From: Gongronella butleri
Taxonomy: Eukaryota; Mucoromycota; Mucoromycetes; Mucorales; Cunninghamellaceae
Direction of reading: 5' to 3'
DNA: 64,000 bases
Assembly (NCBI GenBank): GCA_025201375.1
Contig: JAIWZP010000016.1
Location: 186,001-250,000, forward strand
Part shown: one piece after another, positions 25,021-35,759 of the stretch
Layout: each line of letters begins with the position of its first letter
How positions within the stretch are numbered: the first letter of the stretch is position 1
The notes under the pieces: generated by a model
Told to the model about the DNA's origin: nothing
Databases searched by the model: none
What the model saw: only the letters and a program-made list of their open reading frames with translations
Position numbers and translations under genes: made by a program

Positions 25021-26018
25021 TAAATCTAGGGCCAAAACAGGATCAAAACGACCTCTCAAGGCTAACTCGCCAAAAACACGACGCGATATCACCAAACCAC
25101 GAGCGCTTTTACCGCGATTGGCCGCCGATTCATTTGAGGTGACTCACGTGTCGGGAACCTCAGCCGTTGCCGCAGTACGAGACCAAATGGTGCTGACCGT
25201 AACCCATTTACGCCTATGAAACTGGCGCTTCATCAGAAACTTGTTCATCAGGTCCCAAATTTGGACCAGTTGATGGTAGAACCAATTCTTCAGTGTCGTT
25301 AATTTTTTTCGCAAATCGGATCGCTCGGTCGCGAGAAAGATCGAGATTTGTGTTTGTTAGTAAAAACCCAGCGCACAACAATATATTACGCGTTTATCTC
25401 GATGAGGCTAATCATTTGGCTTCAAATTAAGGTCAATGGATACTTGACTCAATAATACGATGATGTCAAGTTTTTTCCCAAATCGGATCACTCAGTCCTA
25501 AGAAAATGCACCTTTCATAAATCCAGGGTCAAAACAGGATCAAAACGACCCCTCAAAGCAAACTCGTCGAAAACTTGAAGCGATATCCCAAACCACAAGC
25601 GCTTTTACCGCGTTTGGATGCCGATTCATTTGATGTAACTCACGTGTCGGGGCGCTCAGCCGTTACCGCGGTACGAGACCAAATGGTGCTGACCGTACCC
25701 CATTTACGCCTATGAAACTGGCGCTTCATAAGAAACTTGTTCATCTGGTCCCAAATTTGAACCAGTTGATGGCTGACCCAATTCTTCAATGTTGTTAAGT
25801 TTTTTTGCGAATCGGATCACTCAGTCGCGACAAGTCTCGGAAATCGTTTTTTTGCTAGTGAAAACTCAATGTAAAACAATATATTACGCGTTTATCTCGA
25901 TGAGGCTGATCAGCTGGCTTCAAATTTATGTCAATGGATGATACTTGACTCAATAATACGATGATGTCAAGTTTTTTCCCAAATCGGATCACTCAGTCCT
26001 GAGAAAATGCACTTTTCA
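25021..26018 (+). repeat. Tandem array, units 1 and 2 (497 and 501 bp)
   Basis: Two close copies start at TAAATCTAGG (25021) and TAAATCCAGG (25518). Each contains CAAAACAGGATCAAAACGAC, GCGCTTTTACCGCG, GATTCATTTGA, ATGGTGCTGACCGTA, ACGCCTATGAAACTGGCGC, ATTACGCGTTTATCTCGATG and TACTTGACTCAATAATACGA. Each unit itself has two related halves: TTTTTTCGCAAATCGGATC..TCAGTC..GAGAAA recurs about 180-200 bp apart. No ORF is kept across units. The array lies between the convergent RasGAP and branched-chain E2 genes. Confidence 0.85.
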
Positions 26019-26540
26019 TAAACCTAGGGCCAAAACAGGATCAAAACGACCTCTCAAGGCTAACTCGCCAAAAACACGACGCGATATCACCAAACCACGA
26101 GCACTTTTACCGCGATTGGCCGCCAATTCATTTGATGTGACTCACGTGTCGGGGCCCTCAGCCGTTGCCGCGGTACGAGATCAAATGGTGCTGACCTTAC
26201 CCCTTTAAGCTTATAGAACTAGCACTTCTTCAGAAACTTGCTCCTTTGGTCCCAAATTTGGACCGGTTAATGGTAGACCCAGTTCTTCAACGTTGTTCAC
26301 TTTGTTTGCGAATCGAATTACTCAGTCTCGAGAAACCTCCAGATTCGTGTTTTATAGTAAAAACCCGGGTCCAAAACAATATTTTACGCGTTTCTCCCGA
26401 TGAGCCGATCGTATCGCGCCAAATTTAGATCAGTTGATAGTTAACTCAAGACTCCAATGATCTCAAGTTTTTTTCGCAAATCGGATCATTCAGTCTTGAG
26501 AAATCTCGAAATATGCGTTTGCTAGTGAAAACCCAGAGCC
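26019..26540 (+). repeat. Tandem array, unit 3, decaying at its end
   Basis: The third copy starts at TAAACCTAGG (26019). Its first half is close to units 1 and 2 and the second half diverges gradually, the last clear match being TTTGCTAGTGAAAACCCAGA near 26525. Decay toward one edge is typical of tandem arrays homogenised by unequal crossing-over. Confidence 0.75.
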
Positions 26541-26974
26541 AAAATTATGTTTTACGCGTTTTTCATTTTTCCTACGCGTCATACTTGGATCACCGCCAAA
26601 TGTAACCACGTTAATATTTCATGGCTTCTCTTTCATAAAAAAATTAAAAAGCGCAAGGGCGATTAGCCTGTTATCGAAACGTACACCGTTTTCATGAATT
26701 TTTCACGAATTTTATTATTGACCACCGCAAATCGTACATTGATTGCCTCCAAAATTTGCCACTGCGTTATTTGGAAGTGTCTCGTTTCAAAAAGTCTGGA
26801 AATCTGGAGGTCGATCAGGCGGTTGTGGTGAAATCTCAAAAAAAATAGCAGTTTTCACACAAATCCAATCTTTAACACAATAAATCCATAGTTGGTTCGC
26901 TTCCAGAACCCATTGCATTAAACCCATTTTGTCGCGTCTTTTTCAGGTCAATTGAGTACAATACAGTGTGCTGT
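26541..26974. other. AT-rich spacer between the array and the E2 gene
   Basis: No ORF and no recognised motif. It is the downstream flank of the minus-strand E2 gene. Confidence 0.4.
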
Positions 26975-28612
26975 TTATTTCAATTCGCTGACAAGCAATG
27001 CCGGATTTTCTATCAATGTTTTCCAGGTATTGCCAAAGCGGGCAATGGTGCCCCCATCAATGATTCGATGGTCGGCGGCCCAGCTGACCGGAAGAATGCG
27101 CTTGGAAACGACCTTGCCATTGGCATCAAAGCGTGGCTGGGATTTGATCCTTCCCAGAGCCAATGTCGCCAATTGCGATGTCGAGAAGAGGACAGGATTG
27201 GAGTAGGTGCCTGAGATGGAGCCGACGTTGGACACGGAGATGGTGCCGCCTCGCAGGTCCTCGATGTCGAGGGCATTCTCTTTGGCAAGCGTCGTCAAGC
27301 GATGCAATTCCTTGGCCACCTCCAACACACTCTTGCGCTCAACATGCTTGATATTGGGCACGGCCAGACCATGGGGGGTATCGATGGCCACGCCGACATG
27401 GTGACCCGACCTGTAGACCAGCTGCAGCGAGTGCACATCTTGCACATTGCCCTGTACAAATGCATTGAGGATCGGAAAGTGGCCCAGCGCCACCGAAAGA
27501 CTCTTGATGATGATGGGCAAGTACGTGATCCGCTCAAGGTCGCGCGTCGACATGTTTTTGGCCAAATGCTTGTTCAATTGCTCACGATATTCCATGGTCG
27601 CGTCCAATTCAACGTCATCCTTGTAACCAAGCTGAGGCACGTTCAGCGATTCGGTCATCGTCAGGAACATGGCGCTCTGGCCTTGCAAAAGGGTGCCAGA
27701 TGCTGATGCCACGTTTGTGTTTGCCGGCATCGACACCTTGGCGTGGTCGACGGCTCGTGGCGATTCGTCAACTTCCAATGGCTCGGCTAAATTACAAAAA
27801 AAAAAAATGTTCCAATGAGTACACGCCAGTGTTCTTTTTTTGTCTTCTTTTGAGCATCACTTACCTTGACGGGCATTGATGAATTTGACAATATCATGTT
27901 TGAGAACACTGCCACGCTTTCCGGAGCCGTGAACCGAGTTGACATCGACGCCATTCAATGCCGCCAAGCGTCGAACGGACGGGAAAACAAGGGGACGCGT
28001 CAAAGACTCACTAAGCGGCTGCTCCATTGCCGGCGCTGTCGTGTTGGGCGCTGCATGCTGCTCAATTGACGCAGCCGAGGGTGGAATGACAGCATTGTTG
28101 TCCGAATCGATGTCGACGAGCGGCTTGCCCACGAGCGCAACCTCATTGGGCTTGTAGTAGAGCTTGGTGACCGTGCCAGCATAGCGAGATGTGATTTCAA
28201 CGGATGCTTTGTCCGATTGCACCTCGCAAATCTTGTCAAACTCTTCAATTTTTTGCCCAGGCTTAATAAACCTTGAAAAGAACAAAAAGTCAGAAAAGGA
28301 AACATCTACAAGTCGACAATGACGGTGCTGTAAGCCTGGCTAACCAGATCCGTCGCCAAAATGACGTTCTTACCATTGGATCACCTCGCATTCAGTGATG
28401 CCCTCGCCAATATCGGCCAGGAGAAACGAATTGATGGCACGCTGGTGCCACGAAGAGTGGAAATTGCGTGTCCAGGCAGCACCCAATGGCCGCGCTACCT
28501 ATGATAGCCAAGGGGTGAAAAAAAAGCCAAAAAAAAAAGCACGGTTAGCCCTGTTTTTCGCATGTTCTTTGTGTGTCACAAGCCAAACACTTGCCTTGCT
28601 AACTCTAAACAT
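26975..28612 (-). CDS. Branched-chain alpha-keto acid dehydrogenase E2 (lipoamide acyltransferase)
   Basis: Mitochondrial E2 core of the complex that degrades the keto acids of Leu, Ile and Val; it transfers acyl groups from lipoyl-lysine to CoA. Exons 28612-28595, 28498-28374, 28271-27865 and 27786-26975 give 453 residues. The first exon holds six codons and uses a GC donor (AAG|GCAAGT). An amphipathic, Arg-containing N-terminus fits a mitochondrial presequence. A lipoyl domain (LADIGEGITECEVIQW) follows with the lipoylated Lys in SDKASVEI (about 69). The peripheral-subunit-binding domain is at about 143-180 (FPSVRRLAALNGVDV). The catalytic domain runs to the end, with the active-site His and Asp in DHRIIDGG. 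Domain order and length match DBT (about 480). Other E2 enzymes are less likely because of the VPNIKHVERKS and ADIGEGI wording. Confidence 0.92.
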
Positions 28613-29184
28613 GTTGCTTTGTCCACTTGCGCGTGCACCGAAAAGCAACAGGGTCCTGTTCATGGAATGGATTCGAAAAGACGAAGAAAAGGCAAAGAAA
28701 AAAAGGAGGAAAAAGTAAAAAAATGTGGGGCAAGCGGGCTTTCATCTCCGAGACTGGAGCCGTGGGAAACTTTCAAACGACGCGTTCGGCCCGCTCGTTA
28801 ATCTGCGGATCGTGCGCCAAATGGCCGATTTCCTTTTTGCACATGAATTGGACCGCATTCGATTGGATCCATGGCAAATAATCGCGTTCCTTTTTTTTGT
28901 CTAGATTTGTTGACGGAAAGACACCCATCCACGGTCACCGCACCATAAGACTGCAGCCTCTAACGCCAATTCAAACGAAATTGGATCTTTTATGCAAAGA
29001 ATTTGTTGCCATTGGAAGCATCGTTCACGCCCTTTTCAACGCTCTCTCTCTCTCTCTTTTTTTTTTTTCTTCTCTCTCTCTTTCTAACCTGCAATATCAA
29101 TAGGAACAGCATTTCACAAGGAATGATCATTTATTTATTTTTCTTTTTGCAAAAAAAACCTGCAGAAAGAGGCCGTGTCGCTGT
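28613..29184. other. Spacer between E2 start and small secreted-protein gene
   Basis: No supported gene. A (CT)n-rich stretch lies at about 29041-29085. ORFs are short and without motifs. Confidence 0.4.
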
Positions 29185-29527
29185 TTAGCAACCGCGCTTG
29201 CACGTGCCATAGCAATCGTTCCAGTACGTGGGGCCATCCACATCATGGAATTTGCGAGCAATGCAGCCATTCAAGCAGTAGCAGCGATCAATGTTGTTGT
29301 CCTGGACAAAAAAAAAATGCAATGAGTAATCCTTTTTACTCTTTTCTTCTTTTTCTTCACTTTTAAGCACTCACATTGATACACTTGGCGACGCCGCCAC
29401 CTTCGTACTTGCAAATGGTCTTGTAGCATCCATTGATGGACGCTTGCGTGCATCCGCCCTGAGCGGCCATGCTGAATTGGATCAGGCAGCATACGAGCAA
29501 AAGAACAGCAGCCAAGAAAGACTTCAT
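29185..29527 (-). CDS. Small secreted cysteine-rich protein (10 mature cysteines)
   Basis: Function unknown. Exons 29527-29375 and 29301-29185 encode 89 residues. The N-terminus MKSFLAAVLLLVCCLIQFSM followed by AAQ is a clear signal peptide, with cleavage expected near residue 22. The mature part of about 67 residues holds ten cysteines (GGC, NGC, TIC, AKC, DRC, YC, NGC, NDC, GTC, RGC), enough for five disulfides, and ends directly in Cys. There is no membrane segment or GPI-type tail. Size and spacing resemble secreted defence, effector or hydrophobin-like mini-proteins, but the pattern does not fit hydrophobins (no CC pairs). Both exons are needed for the even cysteine count, which supports the splice. 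Confidence 0.75.
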
Positions 29528-31043
29528 CTTGATTTTTATATGACAAAAAAAAAAAGCAAAAAAAGCGAGGTTTAGCGCGTCCATGACATCTTTAAATAAG
29601 CATTTGCAAGCGAAATGTGGCGCAATGTGAGGTGAGACAAGCTCATACAGAAAGGGAATGGACCATTTGTGATGGCAATGCAACCATTCTGCGTTACTGG
29701 TGTCGTTCCCGGGGAATTGCTCAGGTGCCCTGGCTTAATTTTTTGTTTTATGGCTGTGTCCACCGCCATTGTACTCACGACGCTACGCTGCTCTTGGCCT
29801 AGCTCACGCAGCACGCTCCCATCAGCAGGGACCACGGCTCTCGTCGAGTTTTTGACCTTGAAGCTGCGCACCCGGATCCCATTTGTTCATCTCCAACAAT
29901 CGCTTGCATTGCCGAGTGTTCCGTGACTGGGCCCTGCTGTGGTAATTGAACCCTGTTCTGGCTTTTTGCATACTTGTGTCACGCTTCTGCACCTTCTGCA
30001 TGTCTTTTACCTAAGCTGAGTATATAGCAAACATAATTGTTGGACACAGACGTTGCAACACAATTGCACCAAAAACGTGACATGGCGCCTTGTGGCATCT
30101 TTTTTTTTTTTTTGGCGCCTGCAATGTGATCGGATGTACTACTCAATCGTATCGTTTCATGTATTGAGGCCTAGAGGTACAAGGCCCCTGTTGCGACCGG
30201 ATAAAAAGAGGATTGTGCCCCACACGATCGTTTATTTCCACTTTTCCGCTCATTTTCGGCTACATGCTCAAGCAATGGGCACCATGTTAGTGGCAAACGC
30301 GCCTTGCTCTTTGCAAACCAGAAAACAAATGAGCCATTGGTCAACGTGACCCTCGCGTGAGCCACATTTCGGCGCTCGCCAACCCAAAAAGCACGCCGCG
30401 CCTTTTTTTTTAATTTATTTTTGGAAGGGGAAGCGATGCCCTGAGGCCTGAGCGACAAGAATAAAAGGAGGTGAGTGTGACCTTGGACAAGAAAAAAAAA
30501 TGGAAGAGGGATCAATTGGATCGCGGTGCGGCCACAAATCGTCTCATTTCCTTGTTCGGCGAAACATACAATATTTTCTATCGCATGCAATACGTGCAGC
30601 GGCAGCACAGGCTTCAAACACAGAGTGTCATGGACAGGTTGATGGGTGAAACGCTTGCACACGGGACGAAAAAAAAACAAAGAGTGTCAGTAAGAATCAA
30701 GGAGGCAGGGTGGCCGAGCGCGTTGATGGCAACAACAGCGCACGTGGTCATGATCTTGACACCTCGATAGGTTCATTTAATTCGTTTTTAGGGGGGAGTG
30801 GAACTGTTTGGGATTGCTTTTGTTGTGGTCAAACACCATGTTCGTGTTTATCATGTCTGGGCGGAAGCAAACGAATTGACCCAATTTGGAACGAGGAGGA
30901 AGGTGTGTGCTGACAGACAAGTGACCCCGCTTTCGCTCCGCCGATTCATCTTTTTCTTTCTTTCTTTTTTTTCACGCCCTTTCTCTTTATTCCCCCCTTT
31001 TTTATTTATCAACGCCACCTTTTTACACTTGCGTGCACTTGCT
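29528..31043. other. 1.5-kb spacer, no supported gene
   Basis: Two stretches were considered and left unassigned. One is a minus-strand ORF at 29572-29871 (99 codons). The other is a plus-strand open frame at 30471-30770 (for example ISLFGETYNIFYRMQYVQR) without an in-frame ATG near its start. The second has balanced composition and could be an exon of an unrecognised gene. From 30950 to 31010 the plus strand is pyrimidine-rich and probably is the leader of the next gene. Confidence 0.35.
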
Positions 31044-32542
31044 ATGACTGCTGATAACGCGCACCAGCCAGCAACAGAGCCGCTTAGCGCCTCGCTGCAA
31101 GAACAAGGCTTTGTCCCCGTCGGCAAAGATCGCGAACCGGTCCCTGTCAACCTGTACTATGAAATTCACGGCACGGGCGCAGAAAAAGTCATTCTTGTCA
31201 TGGGTAAAACACCAAAAACAGAACAATCCATGTTGATAATTGCTCACTGCCCATTTGTTTGAAGGCTTGTCAACACCGTGCTCTGCTTGGGAGAATCAGG
31301 TACGACGACAGCACACCACTTTTGAGGCGTCAGTCCATCCATTGGCACTCCTGATGACTGTTTATTCTCGTTTTATATCCCTTTTAGACACGCTACTTGG
31401 CCGAGACGGGCAAATACACGGTGATCATCTTCGACAATCGAGGCATGGGCAAATCTGGTAAGCGACAAAAAGCAAAAAAAAAAACAAAAAACAAAAGTGC
31501 GCTTGGTTGAATTAGGAATCTCATGTGATGACCAATGCACATCTTGCCAAAGACGTGCCTGTCGGACTCTACTCGTAAGCATGAAAAGGCAAAAAAAAAA
31601 GGTCAATATCACAAGCCCATTGTCTGCATTTTTTTTTTAGCACGTCGCAAATGGCACGCGATGCCATGGACTTGATGGATTACTTTGGATGGGTCTCCGG
31701 CGTGCATTTGGTCGGCATCAGCATGGGCGGCATGATTGCATTGGAGATGGCCACTGCAGAGCCGCATCGATTGAAATCCCTTACACTCACAAGCACTTGT
31801 GCCAAAAAGAACATCCCCACGGTAACGCGCAAAAATGGGGAAAAAAGGGCATTGGATTTTCCCTGCTCACGTTTACTTGCCGCACACGTCATACAAATAG
31901 TTCAAGGCAGTGTCGACGCTTGCCAAGTCGGCGTTCATGGTCAAGGATCCAATGGATCGCGTGGATTTGATGATGGATTTGGTGCATCCGCCAACGTGGC
32001 TCGATCAGGTGTGTAAAGACCCGACATTTGCGACGAACAGGGATATGGTGCGAGCCATTGCTATCCGCCGTGGTCGCAAGCACAAGCTGCAGCCGTTGCA
32101 TGGTAACATTGGACAGACAGCCGCGTGTTTGCGCCATTACGTCTCGGACAAGCGCCTGCGCGCTTTCCGCCAACACGGTGTGCCCACACTCATTGTCACA
32201 GGAACATGGGACTACCTGGTGCGACCCGTGTACTCGCACCACATGCATAAGGTCCTCGAGGCAAGACTCGAGGTGTTTGAAGGAAGGTACAGTAAACAAG
32301 GGGGGATAAGGAGGAAAAAGGAAAAAAGGATAAAAAAACAGGGAGAAAAAAAAAGCGCATGGATTGGCAGATCGTCGCGCCACTCGCGTGCCTTTTTTGA
32401 CGACGCGTTCATCGCGCATGCAGCAAGCTCACTGCCCATTTTTATGCGCATCTGCGCGTGTAGTGGCCACGGGATCCCTGAAGAACAAAAAGAGAGATAT
32501 AATGCATTGCTAGACGATCATTTCATGCAGGCCAGCTTGTAG
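31044..32542 (+). CDS. Alpha/beta-hydrolase fold protein
   Basis: A probable hydrolase (esterase, lipase or related); substrate unknown. Exons 31044-31203, 31265-31299, 31388-31457, 31553-31574, 31641-31821, 31901-32286 and 32464-32542 give 310 residues. The catalytic triad can be placed: Ser123 in the nucleophile elbow GISMGGM, Asp260 in GTWDYLVRP and His287 in SGHGIPEEQ. NRGMGKS precedes the elbow, as in epoxide-hydrolase/lipase-like members. Exon 4 is only 22 nt. An earlier AG at 31514-31515 would give a Cys-rich, shifted reading, whereas the 31551-31552 acceptor restores GKSDVPVGLYSTSQMA. There is no signal peptide or membrane segment, so it is probably intracellular. Confidence 0.87.
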
Positions 32543-33259
32543 CTTATTGCAAAAAAAAAAAAAAAAATCGATTCTTTGTGAATGTTTTTTTTTAAAAAAT
32601 TAAAAAATTAGGCTCCGTTTTGTTCTTTTAACCTCATTACATACCTTGCCTCATGGCTCTATTGTGGCTGAAGTGGTGCCGCCTCGTGCGTGCGTGAACC
32701 ACGCGTGTGCTCGTTTGAATTGAACTCGCATCAGGTGATGGAATAGCATCTGCCTTTCTCCTTTTTTTTTGCAATTTCGAGACACAAGTCACATGGCGGT
32801 CTCCTCCCCCCACGCTCTCCCTTTTCCCTCCCTCCTTGAGTGTCAATTGGCTTCGGCAGTAACGGCAATTCGACGTGCTAATAACATCATTTCCTTCGAC
32901 ACTTTTTTTTTTTTTTTGCTGCGTCTTGATGGGCGACAGGATCGTCCTGGCAGACGAAATCTTGGCGCATGAGACGGCGCTGGCATCGGCCATTGGATGC
33001 TTAGCAACCTGGCAAAACGCATAGGACATGGGGTTGATCGCAGGCTTGCTTGTCTGGTGCCGTGTGTCACCACCAAAAAAGCAAAACGACTGCATATCCG
33101 CCCATCCGCCCTTCCGCCCTTCCAAAAACGGCACGCATGAACAACGAGGTTAAAAAAAAAAAAGGTGTCATCCCCTCCATTTTTTCTTCTTTCTCTTTTT
33201 TTTTGTTTTCTTATTTTACTTTTTTTTTTGCGTCGTTTCTCATCCACACGCCCCAAGTC
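32543..33259. other. Spacer before the CYSTM-like gene
   Basis: No supported gene. Several A/T homopolymers occur, and a T/C-rich stretch at 33180-33240 precedes the next start. A minus-strand open frame at 32843-33574 overlaps the CYSTM exons and shows only low-complexity composition. Confidence 0.4.
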
Positions 33260-33700
33260 ATGTCGTTTACGCCCATCACGCCAGCCTATCCTGGCTCGGT
33301 TGCACCGCCTCCAACTATCATGAACTCCACGCCGTATTATCCCCAGCCTGGCATGATGCAGCCCTATGGTAAGATGCCTTGAGAATGCCCATTTTTTCTC
33401 ATTCATTGCATCTTTGGGTCCAAATGATAGGCTACTATCCCAGCGCGATGCCAATGCACCCGTCCGTCGCCACCATGCCGCCGCCTCCCATGTATCGCCG
33501 CCCAGGATGCTGTGATTGCTTGGAAGGCTGCTGGTTCTGTGCTTGGTAAGGCCGACAAAATATAAAAAAGGCACGCATACCTGACCTTTTCTTTCTCTTA
33601 TTGTTCTTTGCTTTTGGACTGGACGTGCAGCCTCTCAGCCATATGCTGTGGTCTGTGTTGCTGTGAAGAAGAAGGCTGCTATTATTGCTGTAGTTATTGA
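33260..33700 (+). CDS. CYSTM-like proline-rich protein with cysteine-rich C-terminal module
   Basis: Exons 33260-33368, 33431-33545 and 33631-33700 give 97 residues. The first about 60 are rich in Pro, Tyr and Met (MSFTPITPAYPGSVAPPP, then GYYPSAMPMHPS). The rest is a dense Cys module (CCDCLEGCWFCACLSAICCG, then LCCCEEEGCYYCC). This layout matches the CYSTM family, tail-anchored cysteine-rich modules linked to stress tolerance in eukaryotes; yeast members are small Pro/Tyr-rich proteins of similar size. Membrane insertion of the Cys-rich end is family knowledge. The exon joins restore an unbroken Cys module, which supports the model. The exact role cannot be read from sequence. Confidence 0.75.
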
Positions 33701-34490
33701 GGTTCCCCGCCCGTTTTTCTTTTTTTGATTCATCGATACCCCCCGATTCGTCTTGTCCCCTCTTTTGGGTGCCGCGATCCTCATTTCAGCTCGATCCCAT
33801 CGAGGTGTCACACTGTATATTGAAATAGATTTGTCCATTTGCTTCTTTTTTTCTCTTTGCTGTGTTAAACTTTGCATTTCATCATGTTGCACGTTACAAT
33901 TGAAAAAAAAAGAAGCAGAACAAGCCATGGTTCGTCCCCCCTTGCGACCTCGTGACTAGAGAACCGAGAGAACCATATAAACAAACAGCGTCATCATTAC
34001 ACAATTGGATTTTTTGGAACTCCTATTGGGCAAGCGATCGCCTGGAAAGAGCGGGCGCGCTGTCATTGTAACGTCATCGAAGGGGCGAGTGTCTCAGCTC
34101 GCCGACACGCGTTGCATTGCGCGCTTGGATGGCGCAAGCGGCGGGATCAGAAAAAAAAAAAAGGTGAGATCCCGAGCCGGAGCGTCATCGGCTGCAGCTC
34201 CGGAAAAACACAAGGTGTCGGCGCAGCAAATAGAAGAGGCGGAAGTCTGAAAGATGGGGGTATGAATGGGGAAAGAGGGCAAGGAAGGAATATTGGCGCT
34301 TGGAAATCGTCAACAGCAAAACTTCTTTTGCTTGGTCAGACACGCATGGCTCAGCGACACGGGTCGGCTTTTGGTCGCCCAATTGCCCTGAGAGGCAACA
34401 GGACAAAGCCCCTTGTCCGGAATGGAGTAAACTTTAGCCTCAAACGCTTCGGGTCGAGCTTGATTCTCCGCCAGGCGCGCTATAAAAGCG
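33701..34490. other. Spacer between CYSTM-like and isomerase genes
   Basis: No recognised gene. A plus-strand ORF at 34005-34250 (start MDFLELLLGKRSPGKSGR) has no known motif and may be chance. Confidence 0.35.
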
Positions 34491-34497
34491 TGAGAAA
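34491..34497 (+). promoter_or_regulatory. TATA box of the isomerase gene
   Basis: TATAAAA in a GC-rich setting (GCGCTATAAAAGCG), 77 bp upstream of the start codon at 34574, with a pyrimidine-rich leader in between. Spacing suits a fungal core promoter with a short 5' UTR. Confidence 0.6.
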
Positions 34498-34573
34498 GAG
34501 CCGCATTTTGATTTCTTTCTTTGCTTTTTTCTTCGTTTGACACCCTCCGCGCCTTTTTTTTCAAAGCACCACC

Positions 34574-35060
34574 ATGGCCGATACCAAAGTACGCGTTTCT
34601 TTTTGATTCATTGCAATCATGGCGTGCAAAAAAAAAAAAACTGATGGATCGGCGCGCAATTCACCAGAACACCCTTTTTTTTTGACTCAATGATGCCTCT
34701 TTTTTTTTATTCTCATTCCATAGGATCAATTGGTTTTGTACACGTTTTACCGCTCGTCATGCTCGATGCGCGTGCGCATCGCGCTGAATTGGAAGGGTCT
34801 CAAGCATGAAAAGCGCTATGTTGACTTGACAAACGGTGGCCAGGTAATCCATTGTTCATGGGAGAAGGAGAACATAAAGGTGGCTGAAAGGGGGGCGGAT
34901 TTTTACACCTGTTTCCACTTTTAGTTCAAAGACGACTACCTGGCTGTGAACCCTGGATCCATGGTGCCCACATTGGTACTACCCGACGGCACCAAACTGA
35001 GCCAAAGCGAAGCCATCATGGAATACCTGGAGGAAGTGTACCCACGTAAGGAATCGGAAC

Positions 35061-35092
<32 letters not shown>

Positions 35093-35567
35093 GCCTGCCA
35101 CGGCTGAATTTTGCTGAGTTTGACACACGCGCTGGATTTTTCTTTTGACTTTAGAACGCCCCCTGTTGCCGCAGGGCCCCGTGCATCGCGCACAGGTGCG
35201 TGCGCTTGTGCAGCTGATCACTTGTGATATCCAGCCCATTCAGAACTTGGCAGTGCTAAAGTACGTGGGCGGCCCCGACATGAACAAGCGCGCCGAATGG
35301 GCGTGCCACTGGATCACGCGCGGGTTTAAGCCTTTGGAAAAGCTGCTAGAGTCGTCTGCCGGCACATACTGCGTCGGTGACGAGATCACAATGGCCGACC
35401 TCACCCTGATGCCCATGGTCATGAATGCGGTGCGCTTTGGCGTCGACATGTCCGCGTTCCCCCTGATCACGCGCATCAACAATACACTGAACACGTTGCC
35501 TGAATTTATCGACGCGCTGCCCGCCAACCAAGCAGATTGCCCCCCGGAACTCAAGGACAAGCTTTGA
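34574..35567 (+). CDS. Maleylacetoacetate isomerase (zeta-class glutathione S-transferase)
   Basis: Converts maleylacetoacetate to fumarylacetoacetate in Phe/Tyr breakdown, using glutathione. Exons 34574-34588, 34724-34843, 34925-35045 and 35155-35567 give 222 residues, against about 216 for the family. The zeta-class signature SSCSMRVRIALNWKG starts at residue 16, with the catalytic Ser and Cys present. NPGSMVPTLVLPDG and QSEAIMEYLEE form the glutathione-binding part of the thioredoxin fold. The C-terminal helical domain contains NLAVLKYVGG and YCVGDEITMADLTLMPMVM. The first exon encodes only MADTK. There is no targeting signal, so it is probably cytosolic. The other tyrosine-pathway genes are not in the window. 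A TATA box lies 77 bp upstream. Confidence 0.93.
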
Positions 35568-35759
35568 AAATGTCATCCAGAATAAAAAAATTGCAAGGCT
35601 GTTTTGCTTGTTGTGACTCCAACGCGTCATTAAACTTTGAATTTGCTCGCGAGTCGGCTCACGAGCGTCTCGTCTCTCGTGTCTACAGTAGTTTGCTAGA
35701 GGTCAAGCGGAGGAGCGTTGTTCTGAAATTCAAAGCTTTTGTAAATTTTCAATACAGTA

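Noticed and set aside
30471..30770. Plus-strand open frame with balanced composition (ISLFGETYNIFYRMQY)
   Set aside because: No in-frame ATG near its start, no recognised motif and no convincing neighbouring exon.
30705..30785. tRNA-like stretch (GGTGGCCGAGCGCG A-box-like, GGTTCATTTAATTC B-box-like)
   Set aside because: The acceptor stem and anticodon arm cannot be formed and the B box is poor; at most an old tRNA-derived fragment.
31516..31574. Longer version of hydrolase exon 4 from the first AG
   Set aside because: Gives a frame with clustered Cys and Arg and loses the conserved DVPVGLYSTSQMA reading.
34005..34250. 81-codon plus-strand ORF before the isomerase gene
   Set aside because: No motif, and no sign of splicing or a matching partner.
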